Translations under genes and position numbers: made by a program
In this document: positions 1-11,150 of the stretch, piece after piece
Layout of the letters: each line of letters starts with the position of its first letter
Numbering within the stretch: the stretch's first letter is position 1
NCBI GenBank assembly: GCA_014338405.1
Contig: JTDE01001507.1
Span: 8,186 to 72,185 of the forward strand
Length of the DNA stretch: 64,000 nucleotides
From: Paragonimus skrjabini miyazakii
Lineage: Eukaryota; Platyhelminthes; Trematoda; Plagiorchiida; Troglotrematidae
Direction of reading: 5' to 3'
The notes under the pieces: model-generated
What the model was told of the DNA's origin: nothing
Databases searched by the model: none
Seen by the model: the letters and a program-made list of their open reading frames with translations, nothing else

Positions 1-500
1 CATTACTAAAGAAATGAAATACATACGTACAAAATTTAATAAAAAAATGGCTACACAGAAAGGTTTACAGAGAGAGCCACACAACAGCGAATTGAAAGAG
101 ACGGGCTGCAAATAGCAGAAGAGAAAACTGTACACATCGGATTACCTTACAAGGATGATACACTAGCCGAAACTATCACGCGTAGGTTCACAAGTGTAAT
201 TAATACAAGATGTTGCGCCGCTAAATCAGGTGTCCACTTTACGTCCAATATGGTTTCGTACCCACACCCAAAAGATAAAGTGCCTGTTTCTGCAGCTTCC
301 TTTTGTGTATACTCATTCACTTCTTCCTGTGGAGCCAGTTATTTTGGCCACAGGACTACACGCTAATCTGAATGGGTCCATGAACACTACCAGGCTTGGC
401 TCAACAGTGGAATAACGATATCTGTCAACAATACCATACTATCGCACCTGGTGGATTCAACTCACTTTGTCAATGTGACGGACGCATTAAGACCATGGTA
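1..500 (+). mobile_element. Penelope-like element fragment: linker plus GIY-YIG endonuclease
   Basis: One reading frame from about position 46 to 497 reads as the C-terminal part of a Penelope-like retroelement protein. It starts at the NGY(P) motif that follows the reverse transcriptase (NGYTERF here), runs through a linker (HIGLPYKDD), and enters a GIY-YIG-type endonuclease core (VYSFTSSCGASYFGHRT at about 310-360) followed by a WVHEHYQAW block. Only one in-frame stop, TAA at about 364, interrupts the frame. Two stops just upstream of 46 and the window edge prevent seeing the reverse transcriptase. The GIY-YIG domain normally nicks target DNA to prime reverse transcription. With an internal stop and no visible RT this is a dead, fairly young fragment. 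The family call is by eye. Confidence 0.72.
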
Positions 501-3500
501 AAACAATGGCTTTAACTGTGTGAGATCAGTAGAAGAGTTGATCTAAAGCGAAGTAACTCAATATTCAAGAAATGAAGAAAGCTATTACGAGTGCAAAAGT
601 TTAAATGTTACAACGGCTCAAAAGCATAAGGCCAGCAGTTGCACCTACATAACGTTTTTATTTGTCACTTAATCATTGTTACTCTGCCTTTGTAGAATAT
701 TTCGACATTTTTGACCAATGAGGGTCAACATCCACACGCTCGCTTTGCCAATCTTCCAACGGCCAGTTCTGTGCAGAGTACGTTAGACAGTGTGCAAGGG
801 TTACAGTAAACCTCTTCAACACGATCCCTCACCAGTAATCAAGACTTAAAACAGATTATCCCGTTTTTTCCAAAGATTTTGCCACGAGAAGAAGCTGATT
901 AACTTAAAAAAAGGCCATTTTCTGATGGTCATTTCAGAGTTTTACCATAAAAATGTGTTAACCTGGACCCCTGCATTCAGGTATTGTTTACGTGTAAGGA
1001 ATGTTCACTATTCGGCAAAACATTTCTGATGTGGCTGTTACCTCAAGTGTGTTGTTGTCTTTGTCCATCCCTGAATAGTCGGAAAAAACGTTGCATAATG
1101 CCAGCTAAACTATTACAAGTACCAATCGTCTGTTTCTACATTTGAGAGTTGGCATCGCTCAGACAAGTGGCTGGCAATTATCCATAACGATATGAATGGC
1201 GAAAAACGTCCACACGGGCGCGAATTGTACAAGATGGTCTCACATGCTCTAAGCCTAACTGCCAACAGTCTGTCCAATGCCAAGAAATCTGACATGGCAC
1301 GCAAGTTGCTCACCAGACAAACTAAACCAGTTCAACTGGACTACACTGCCGTTATGTTCAATTCGTCAATGCGTCCCCATCGTCAACTAAGTCATCAGCC
1401 TTTCGTCCTTATTGCTTACTAGAAAATTACAACGCACAGCTATAAAACGGATTAGACACTATGTTCTCTACCCTATCCGGATTAGTTGCGGGAACTGGGG
1501 CAGTTCTCAAAACGCTACTGACATCAGAAGAGAGTCGATTTCAGCAAGTGGGTTCCTATATCAACGCCGAAATTCCTTAAAAAATATCTTTGTGCCCAGC
1601 CAAATTAATCTTCTTAAGGATGACTCGCTGAAGGTACAACGTCGAATGAGCCATTTGACTTGCAGAGGACACTAGTTTACCGTCTGGGCGTGCCCAATCC
1701 AAAACAATTTTTCACAGGCTGTCGTAAGTGCGTCACCGGTAGTTGAATTCAGGCACAGATTTTACATAGATATTCGGAAGACCGAGCTTTTAGCAAACAT
1801 GATCAATAGAATAATTACGATAAAATGAAAGTACACCTGGCACCTCACTGATAATGCCAGCCAGTTGTTGCCTGCTGTACACTGTAGTGCGATTGTTGTT
1901 AGGCAGTAGTTGGATTTTCATTCCTCTACTTATCCTCTACCTCTCCCACTCGCAGTGAATCTGTGAATCTGAAACAATCTTCCGGTTAGATTATTTTTTT
2001 CCAAACCTTCCTTCCCAGCACACCTGTCCTATGTATCTTACGAATAATAGTTTGCGAGGTATATAGGGCTACTTCATTTGCTCTGGCTATGTCATAAGTC
2101 GCAGACACATAAGTCGGCTGGAACAGACATAGCACATCCAGTAGCGATTCACGACGCGCCGTCAGTGCTCATATGCGTCTACCGAGGTTAACTACGCTGA
2201 CACACGACATGCTGTATGTATAGGCAGGTTGAATCATATTCGCTTTATTTGGAAGGTGAGACACACTGTAAAACCGGATTTCGAACTAGCTGAAAAATAT
2301 GTGAACGGCTGCGGCTTATGACGGAATCGAGTAGACAAGGTGTATGTGTATACAAATGTCAAATGCAGTAAGTCAGAAAACAGTGGAGAGGGAGGTCCGG
2401 CGCTAGCTAAAACGAATTGGCCCAGAGCAAAATTATCAACAGAAAATTTGACAGAACGTTTTCCCACTGAAATTTCGAAGCTGTATCACCGAATGATAAC
2501 ACCCAAAAGGTATTTAAATTTCTGAGCGGATAACTTACTTGGGTTACTAAATTTTTAACAGTTTCTCTGAGGAATCCTCAGGGAATTCGTTAACTTAATG
2601 AGATGCTTGCTCTTCAGAAGGACATAGCAGCTAACTTGTTATTCAGTCATTAAATGATAGACTGCACTTCTGAAGGTGATTCACTTGGTTTCTCAAGGAA
2701 TTGAAGGTATACACTTCTTTTTTCCATAGCATTTGGGATTGGTGTTTATTTGACTCCACACATAACAAAGTTCCTAGAGAGATGGTCCCGTCTGTTCTTG
2801 TCTTCGACAATTCAGACTCAGGTTTCAGGGACTACAATAAACATGAACGAGTGTCAAACCTGTATGACCTGTCACTTTTGCAGCCTGTGTATAACTCATT
2901 ATCATCTTTATCGATCGCGTAACTCGGTCTTCATGCATCAGGTCTGACTCACATACGAATTGTTCTGAGCGACTGTCAACAAACTGTTCGGTGACTTGTC
3001 TAAATTCGAATGTCATCTCACTTGCGACTGGAAACGAGTTTTTTTATTCTTTTTGCCAACTCTTTGGAAATTTAATTACCTGATGGTGAATTATCAGGAA
3101 ATGGATGTATATCGTGTCGTTTTTCTGCTGATTCTAAATAAGTTTGTGAAAACTGTCTTCTACCTGCAGAATGAAAAGCAAGCATTTCGTTATCTACACA
3201 GTGTAAGCGAGATTTAACTTTCACGAAACGTTTCTTTCACAAACGCTGTTGAAAACACGTTCACATTACATCCAGGATTGTGGTTCGGAACGGCGGTGTT
3301 AGTGGACCATGGAGCTGAGGAACCAAGTCAACGTGAAAAGAAACTACGGTGTCGTCAGGTAAGTTCACAGACCGTAGTCCTCGTGTAGATTGCTGATATA
3401 ATTTGACTGGGGAAAACTGAACAGTCCCAATTTTTGAATGTATGTACAAATTAAATAAATTTATTGTGAGGATGCTGAGAGCATACTGTCACTTTCGTGT

Positions 3501-6500
3501 TTATGCTGATAGTTGCTGCCCCTGCTGTGGTTTATACAGCCGGAGGTAAGTAGTTGTTACTAATCCGTTAGTTGTTGAATATAGTACAAACCACCCAGCC
3601 GTAGAAGTATTTATTCCTTGTAACATGATTAACCATAATGATATAAGTACTAGTGTAATGAGAATAAGCGATCGCAATATGCTACTCATACGACTGTTAT
3701 TCAATAGTAGGACCAGAGCATATATTTCGACATCGAAGAATGCAGGATGAAACATCGGGATGCAGCATCGCCCAATGTGGTTCTTGTTACGTAAAGGAAC
3801 TGAAGATTGGCGTCTGTAGCTACCGAGACGGTCTGGGCCGAGTACTGTTTGCAAATGAGTGGTTTTGTTTGTGTTCCCGTTTGAACCCTTAGTACGTGTT
3901 GCTTTGTTGAATAAAAAACCCTTGTGGCATCCGAGTTCTTGGCTCACAACACTGGATTTTTGCACAGTCTAGCGGACAAACACTTATTAGTTATGACGCT
4001 TTCGAGATAAAATGATATATAATACGAGGGGCCAAACAATGATAGAAAAGTTCTTTTTCGCTGTCATCTTTTAGTCAATGTATCACATGAAACATGGAAA
4101 CGGCCAGTAGCCAGCAACTGGACGTACCTAATACAGATTGATTGTAGGTGCATTTCGACATAAATATTGTAGAATCGCGCTTGTTGTTCTGGTGAATAAA
4201 ACTGTAACAACTTGATAACACACTTTTGTACACATGCATATGGCATCACAATCGAATTCAGGTGGCTTATGGAGCCGCTATGCTATAATATCTCGCATAA
4301 CTAGTGTACACAGATGTGACTCTCTTAACAGCGAAAATCACATTGACCATGGTAATGCATTTAACTGGGTCCCATCGATGTTAATATATTTTTCAGAAGT
4401 CTATTCTCCTTCAAGATTGAACCAACAGAATGTTTTGTGGTGACTTAAGACTTGCTTATTAATTATTGACGGTACCTGATGGTACGCTTTAATATATTGT
4501 ATTATCTAGTTGTGTGTAATACTTAGACAAAATATTGTTTTCTACAACTTACGCTTGTGAATATAAAACAGAATGGTTTGACACAACCCAAATTCAGTTT
4601 AACCACATACACTTGCGTGTAAACGTAGTGAGTGTGATAAAATTAATAATTATTGATAATAAAAATAATTTTCCAGTGGTCGAGGTTGCATCTAGTAAGT
4701 TAACTTGATTTATTACACCCAGTGAAGAACAATTAGGATCATTACTGTTTGTCTTAATCTCAACCGAATATCACGTTGTAGATTCACTAATAGATTTTCT
4801 CGCTTGTAAATCACGCCAGTAACTACAGTTGCTTTTTGTCTGGTCTGAGTGGTCTGTCTTTGAATGCATAGTTGACTAGGATAACCAGGAAAATGATAAG
4901 ATATTTATGGAACTGTAAACAGAAGTCTGTTGTGTGCGCGTTTGTTTATAGACAATGTTCTCGTAAGCTCTGTAGGATATTAAAAGTCGCTGTCAACATT
5001 ATTTGTAAACAGCAATGAGTTTCACTAGGAGGGAAAAAATAGCTAAGCAAATTGCCAGGTTTGTACAATTCAAGGAAGTCTGCTTGAAAACACAATGCAT
5101 CAGGCAATGCTTGTTTCACCGCTCATCCTTAATTTCCCTCAAAGCGTTACATTTCCGTATATTATGAAATACACCAGATATTCCACTGCGAGTTTGGATA
5201 TCCATGAGGAAAAGGCTACATAGCATAGTACTGCCGTAGAAAGTTAGCAGATAAATGAAAGAATAATCAATTTCAAATTTCCGGGGTAGCTAAATAGATG
5301 GCTCTTATGTTGTGTCATCCGGATTTTGCTCAGGTGCAAAATCCCCCTGTTACCTACCTTCGACCATCATGTGTATTCACACACGGTACATATGCTGTCC
5401 ACGATTAAAAATTAGTTACTAGGTGTCAACAAAATGCTACAATGTTGGTTGACATAAATCAAACGAAATGCTAGCATTAAAAGGACGCCGAAGTTGAAAG
5501 CCTACTGCATGAAAATCTATATCATCATTCATCAAACATAGACCTATACATCACACATTCATTATTCAGATACATAAAACAATTGGAATGAGAGAAGTAA
5601 ATAAATGAACAGCTTGATAATCAAGGTGTTCCATAGAATGTCAAAATAATTCCTATACACAAGGTTAATTAAAGACTGTTCTCTAAACTAAAGCACTGTT
5701 CAGCGTTACACTATGATGTCAAAAGTTTATATGAACACTACGAAGAAAAGCGTTTGCTCTCATGTAAGGTTGAAGATCTCGTCTCGGCCACCTAATATAT
5801 AAGCCCAGACAGTGGGTACAGAGATATCCGCAATTTAGATGGACAACTGAAATTCTTTCGGAATAGCATTTTACTAGAAAATTTTCACTTCTTCCTTAAC
5901 TTTTAGTCTCTTCATACAAAGTGAGTAGTGTCAAACTTGTTAGAAAGTTTATCAAAAAAATGCTGAGACCGGAATTCACAGAAAAATACGGTAAAACAAG
6001 TTACAACACCAAACCATCCATATTATTTGCCCGAAATGAACTTGTGCATGTGTTCAACGATATCGTAGTAATTAACTTTTCCAAGTTTGGAAATTCTGAT
6101 AAACAAATTGTAGTTTTTGACCGCTCAACCAGGAGAAATATGACAGGAACATAACGGTTCTCTTTTGATCCAAAGCAGACTGACTTGTCGCTGGATGTTC
6201 TAATATTTGTGACTGACTGTTTCTTCAAGGTCTTATTTAGCGTTAAAAAATTTTGTGCGGATCACTAGTTATAGCATTTCACAAAAGCAATGAGCTAACG
6301 CTCAGCACAACCGGTTCAGGAGCAGACTGGGCTAGTGATTTGGGATAATAAATCTTTATTTCCATTTGTTTGCCTTTTACTTTCATTCCGGCAAATTTGA
6401 ATCAACTTTTAGGTTTAAGCATTTACTGATCGACAACTTTAGACACGTTTTGAAAATTAGAACTTAAACTGCCACTAAAAGATATCTGTTAGAGTCTATT

Positions 6501-7840
6501 TGAGTATGAAAATTTTCTCGTACGCTTGTCTCATTTTTCATGGAAATATCCGTCACACCGAAGGACGGTGAACGAACTATGGCGGGCGGTTGACAATTCT
6601 GTTGTCCATTGTGTATTACACAAAACGAGCTGTCGGGTTAGTCGGACCAAGTACGCGTTGAATGTTTGCGTTTGATGTGGTTACAAGGAAAATTTCACTC
6701 ATGCTCTCTTGTGAAGTGAATTTTTTTTATCTAAAGCAGTTTTTAACTCTCAGTTGACTTATTTTTCAGTCGGTAAATCAGTTCGCCTAAGGTGTGCTTT
6801 CTAATTTGTGTTAACGTGCTTTAAATGTAACTGTTATATTACCAACCACGAATCTGCAGTTAACTTAAATATCTCATCTAATTTGAGCTTGCTGTAAAAG
6901 GTGACCTCACATGCCGATGAAAACTAGACGATTTCTTTTGATTTCGAACAGTAAGCTTCCGTGAATTTATGCGAAGCTTATGTATCTTCAACACTGAGGC
7001 TAATGCATCTAACAACAAATACTTGTATGCATTGTTGTAGATATAGTAACAATTACGTCCATAATTTGCGAGTAAGCATGAGTGTGCCGGAAAACAGATT
7101 AGAAAATTAGAATTTGTTCAAGTGGAACGTAGTAAAGAACACGTTTTAGACACTACGAAGATAGTAGTTTAGGCTCTCAGTACCATGTTCACTATTGAAA
7201 AATATATAAACAACTGTGGTATACAGCTACTGGATTTAAAAATGCAAAAGTAGACTAATGAATCCAACGCTGTATAAGTGAAATAGAACCCGAATTCACG
7301 GCACTTCTGTCTAGCCAAAAGACTACTAACAACCTGTACGCTTCTGCACAAGCATTCATGAACAAACAACGGACAAAGTTTCAGAGGTCTACGAATGAAG
7401 AACTGCCTCTTATCCCAATGACGTTTGCTAGTAAGCTGTCTTCAGATACGGTTAAACTTCAATGTTGATAAAATGCATATTTATAAAATGGCCAGAATTT
7501 TGGTCAGTCTGCTTGTTTGAATGACTAAGTAAACCAGGCGGAAGACACTGTGCGAGTGGGGAAGCACGTAGACTCTGATAGATCTTGAAATGAGATGATG
7601 ACGGTAGAACATAACTTTTAACGATCTACATTAAGAAAAGGTCTTTCTGAAAAGGATAAATGAATACTGTGGTAAAATTGCCTCCCACGAATTCGAATCG
7701 TGACTGTCCGGGAACGAAAAACAGGAACAAATAATTCACAGCGACACTCCCTTAGTTATTGTTAACAGTGGTCACTGGTAAACGAAAAGTGAAGTGTCTG
7801 AACATATAGAAATATTCACAGACAAGTTACGTAGGGTATG
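501..7840. other. Unassigned stretch, no recognised gene
   Basis: No domain was recognised on either strand. Short open frames occur at 1192-1422 and 1412-1675 (+), 2234-2467 (-), 2701-2922 (+) and 5921-6154 (+), without family motifs or convincing splice signals. The stretch is generally AT-rich and looks like intronic or intergenic DNA with old, unrecognisable repeats. The minus-strand ORF at 3501-3965 is listed separately. Confidence 0.5.
3501..3965 (-). other. Unrecognised 154-codon open frame
   Basis: This is one of the longest uninterrupted frames in the window. The predicted product has a basic, Asn/Thr-rich N-terminal third, then a hydrophobic segment (about residues 93-115, ILRSLILITLVLISLWLIM) that could span a membrane, and a short polar tail. 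No family is recognised. It may be part of a decayed repeat, possibly an LTR or a transposon, rather than a host gene, because no splice pattern or neighbouring coding sequence supports a gene. Chance is also possible for a frame of this length in 64 kb. Confidence 0.15.
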
Positions 7841-7845
7841 ATTAT

Positions 7846-8543
7846 TCACTTAAGACAGACAAACCATCTTGCAATAGTGCTGAACCAGGAATTCCTTCTA
7901 TTGTTGACATTCATGGTGATCACGGGCTGCAGACTGGCTGCTCCTAAACGACAGTATCTCATGGCTATATGTCCATAGACTGAAATAACACGCCTGCAAC
8001 CAATCGGAAGCGTCCTAATTGTTTTGCTCTCACTAGCTTGGTATCTATCAAACGGGCAAGCCCCTCCGTCAGGCAAGCACCAGCAAAATGCGGGTTGGTT
8101 GAAACCTGTAGCGAGGCCATGCTGATTAGAGCTCACCAGCCGGCGCTATGTGCACAAAAGTGGGTGAAGCAACCTATAGGGTTGCCGTGGTGGTGATGAC
8201 ATAATACGTAGTGTGATTGTATGGGTGTCCAAACCCTGTCTTTCTCTAATTGTCTGTCATATAACTTGCATGTCTTCCGTTTGCGACTGATGAGAGTAAA
8301 CGAAATGTTAACATATCGCAACATATGTCTTCTTTCTGCGCTGATGAGGTTATTGAAGAGAACCCAGTGGTTCATGAAACATGTATGTCTCACAACCTCC
8401 AACAAATTGCTGTAAGTGCTGCTGTCTAAGGATTGCCGCCCAAAATACTGCATCAGCAACCTACGGTCTTCTGTTTCTAAAACGTTGACCTGTTTGTCAC
8501 CTGCTATTAGTCCCATAAGTGTGTTTATTGCAGCAGTCCACAT
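7846..8543 (-). other. Unrecognised pair of overlapping open frames, candidate dispersed repeat
   Basis: Two minus-strand frames abut with a 4-base overlap but in different phases: 8543-8133 (136 codons) and 8136-7846 (96 codons). The region is noticeably more GC-rich than its flanks. The second frame contains a Cys/Trp/Pro-rich patch (FCWCLPDGGACPFDRYQ). More than one frame is open around 7950-8100, so the true phase is uncertain. No domain is recognised. The contrast in base composition suggests an inserted element with a frameshift rather than a host gene. Confidence 0.25.
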
Positions 8544-8619
8544 ATAGAGACTGAAGACAGGAAGACTGGCTTAAAATCGCCCTAAAGTTAAACAGGTGTG
8601 GTTTTCAAACAATCAAACA

Positions 8620-8715
8620 AGAAGCTGATGAGTAGTAGGGGGTTTTGATTTTCATATAGATTGAACATCACCCACAATTGATCGCAGCTGTCGCATTTCC
8701 ATAGACTTGGAGAGA
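8620..8715 (-). repeat. SINE 3' fragment, left arm of a fold-back
   Basis: This stretch is the reverse complement of the 3' part of the SINE at 8765-9066. The block 8653-8708 pairs with 9005-9063 at roughly 85% by eye. The fragment begins with the family's tail motif, seen here in reverse as CTGATGAGTAGT at 8625. The same tail motif ends the copies at 18231-18243 and 45176-45188. Together with the next copy it forms an inverted pair with a loop of about 300 bases. Confidence 0.7.
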
Positions 8716-8862
8716 AGTCCTAGTCGAGGGGTCATCGACTGGAGTTAACAGATACTAACTGTGCCTCCTCTCAAGGCGATCGGACAACCTGATCACCACT
8801 CACAAGCGAAAGGGGTTGAGTGTTCACATATGATAATTTGGTCGTGCCTAACGTGAGGTCAA

Positions 8863-8917
8863 TGACGCAGTGGTAAACACGGTTGCCTCATGAACAGCGT
8901 GTCCGTGGTTCAAGTTT
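8863..8917 (+). promoter_or_regulatory. Internal Pol III promoter (A and B boxes) of the SINE
   Basis: The A-box-like sequence TGACGCAGTGG at 8863-8873 differs at one position from TRGCNNAGTGG. The B-box-like sequence GGTTCAAGTTT at 8907-8917 matches GGTTCAANTCC at 9 of 11 positions. The spacing of 44 bases between box starts is typical of tRNA-like promoters. Confidence 0.6.
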
Positions 8918-8935
8918 AGGTAGTGGCAAGGATAT

Positions 8936-8980
8936 GCCCTAGTGACGAGCTCTAATGAGAGCGAAACTCGAGTCTAGTGC
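8936..8980 (+). ncRNA. Hammerhead ribozyme, type I layout, core mutated
   Basis: Elements in order: stem I strand GCCCTA (8936-8941), core GTGACGA (8942-8948), stem II GCTCT / loop AATG / AGAGC (8949-8962), GAAA (8963-8966), a palindromic stem III (ACTCGAGT), the GTC cleavage triplet ending at 8974, then stem I partner TAGTGC (8975-8980). Stem II is perfect. The core C3 is G and stem I has one mismatch, so this copy is probably inactive. Confidence 0.65.
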
Positions 8981-9066
8981 TTCTTTTCGAAAGGGACCGA
9001 CTGGATAGTCTATGGGAATGCAACAGCTGGGATCAATTGTGGGTGTCGTTTAATCTATATGGAAAC

Positions 9067-10640
9067 ACGAAGCTGTTGAAGTACATGCATTATTTTGTGT
9101 TAGAAAAATAATCACCTAGTCTCTTAGGTCGGTTCTGTTGAACACTATGATTCTAAGACAGTTGACTGAAGCTTTACTGGTTGATGTGGTTGCCTAAGGA
9201 ACACAAACTGGTGACCACACTCATGCCATACGGTCACGTTATAATGAGATAATCAATATCGCGACGATACTGTTCATAAGCATACTCAGTATAATCAGCG
9301 AGGTTGTCAGTCTAACAATTACAGGTGTTTCACAAACGTTCAACGTTAATGAAGTGTTTATTGTTAGGATCAAGCGTACAGACAACATGCTGGTGAATAT
9401 CAGCCTAATGAGTGAATTTTAAAATGTATATTTTTATTTGTAAAAGAGAGCAACCGGTGAATATGGCTGTTTCCGAAAGATTACTATTAAATGATTTCTG
9501 GCGATTTCGAACCATCCGATCAATAACCCGTAATTGAAATTTCCAGTAAAATTGATTCATACGGTAGGGTTAATAGAACTGTTTTCGAAGTCTGAAAAAT
9601 CATTAGAAAAGACGATCGAAACTGTTAGAATTTTTACTGTGTTGTTGATAAAAATTACACTAAAAATGCTGTCTCAACATGAACGTGAACTACTGAGATA
9701 GTCAAAAATTCCGGCGGAAAAGACGTTCAAAATGAAACAATCATAATCGACTTCAAAAAACGGCCTCCAGTAAACCAGAAACAAGCCCATTAAAACAATC
9801 ACGGTGGAAGCATATCAAACAGTGTCAACCGGAAAAGCTTTGGTAAATACGCAATGATAGTTCAAAAAGGAAAGAAAACAGATACCCTTTCCCTGCAGGA
9901 CACAAAATTGATCAAAGCGTCCACCGCACGCAGCAGATGGCAGGAATAAAGGCAAGTCTAGAAACAAATTTCCAGAATCAGACGAAACAACGAATTCTGC
10001 TTTCAACATCGCACCAAACATAGAACGTCAAACTTACTCACTGAACTTCAAGAAATCCAACGGCTATGGCTTTGTCGATAGTGCTTGTGTAATTGGGTGG
10101 TGGCAGATTTAAAAATCGCCAAGACATGTGTTGTACATGCTTAAGCACCATTTCGGTCGGTGTTTTCAACTACAAACGCGAAATGTAGCATAAACACATG
10201 AACCTATGAGAGCCGACAGGTAACAGTTTAAGGCTTAATCGTCAAGCAGTTCAAGAAACGGATCAGTCACATAACTGAGTAGTCATACTAAATTACAACG
10301 GAGATGGGGCGTGAAATAAGAAATGGTAAAAAATGTAACAGCACACAGTTAAAGTTTCGTGCTTTGGTTACTCTAACAATCTTTAGAAGGTAAGATAAAC
10401 ACGCAGTCAATACACATTGGACTCTGGGCTGAAAACGGTGTGTAAAATGAAAACAAATCCTAAGAATAGGATGAAGACTCAGTATATGCAATATACTGCC
10501 ACGGTAGCCTTGGGCTTACTACCATAATTCCGAACACATCGATGGTTTCATAACATGGATTGCAAGTGCTTTGGGAACTGTTACAACATTTGACATATAA
10601 CGGAATGGTTTGACGAGATCTACTCGGTGATCGGATTCCT
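9067..10640. other. Unassigned stretch
   Basis: No recognised coding sequence or repeat. Minus-strand frames at 9815-10021 and 10288-10491 carry no motif and look incidental. Confidence 0.5.
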
Positions 10641-10649
10641 ATGAATGCT

Positions 10650-11150
10650 TAGTTGTTGCACTTTTTTCATCTCACTTTTGACACTCCGAGATCCGAGTAT
10701 GTTCTGGCAACGTACTCCAATTCGCAGGTACAATTCACTTCATACATAATGGATACCTTGGTGAGTGTGGTCACCGGATCTTTTTTTGGAGTCCAGGGGA
10801 CGCGAGTTGCTGAATGCGACACAGTGAGCTTGGCTGATATACAGGCGTGATTTAGTGGTGTTTCCATTCACCTTCCCATGAAAAGTTTCACACCACCCCC
10901 GTTGTGGCTAAAGATATCAGCACAGGTTTCCATGATACCTTTGTGAGAGTTGGTAGAGAGTCGATCGGCTCAGAATGCTTGTAGATAAATTGCATAGAAT
11001 ATCCATTCTGCATAAGTGTCCGTTGGATAAAATCAAGTTCCTCGAGACTACGCTCATCCAAACCGATTTTGCGTGCTCTGTAACATAATATCAAGATGTG
11101 TGGCGTTTCTCATATTGAAGATATGTCACCCGCGTATATTTCTTAAAAGT
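10650..11150 (-). mobile_element. Penelope-like element fragment: RT C-terminus, linker and GIY-YIG remnant
   Basis: Reading the minus strand from about 11130 downward, the first frame (11094-10888) gives the post-RT block YRARKIGLDERSLEEL followed by the NGY motif (NGYSMQF at about 11011-10991). A second frame (10867-10667) gives a linker and then the start of a GIY-YIG-type endonuclease (YEVNCTCELEYVARTY at about 10755-10705). The two parts are in different phases, so at least one frameshift separates them, and the catalytic Tyr/Gly pattern is eroded. It is older than the copies at 1-500 and 43485-44375. Confidence 0.68.

Larger units (their letters stand above)
8765..9066 (+). mobile_element. 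tRNA-derived SINE with hammerhead ribozyme (Sm-alpha-like)
   Basis: This is the most complete plus-strand SINE copy here, about 300 bases. It has a head shared with the copy at 20245 (TCAAGGCGATC), a tRNA-like Pol III promoter (A box 8863-8873, B box 8907-8917), a hammerhead-ribozyme segment (8936-8980), and a 3' body ending near 9066. This order (promoter, ribozyme, tail) is the known architecture of the schistosome Sm-alpha retroposon. It encodes no protein and would depend on another element's reverse transcriptase. Confidence 0.72.

Noticed and set aside
3261..3449. Minus-strand frame with FHVDLVPQLHGPL, briefly resembling an LTR-retrotransposon integrase (HxDxxGPL block)
   Set aside because: No other integrase motif follows downstream and the frame is short, so the resemblance is too weak to annotate.
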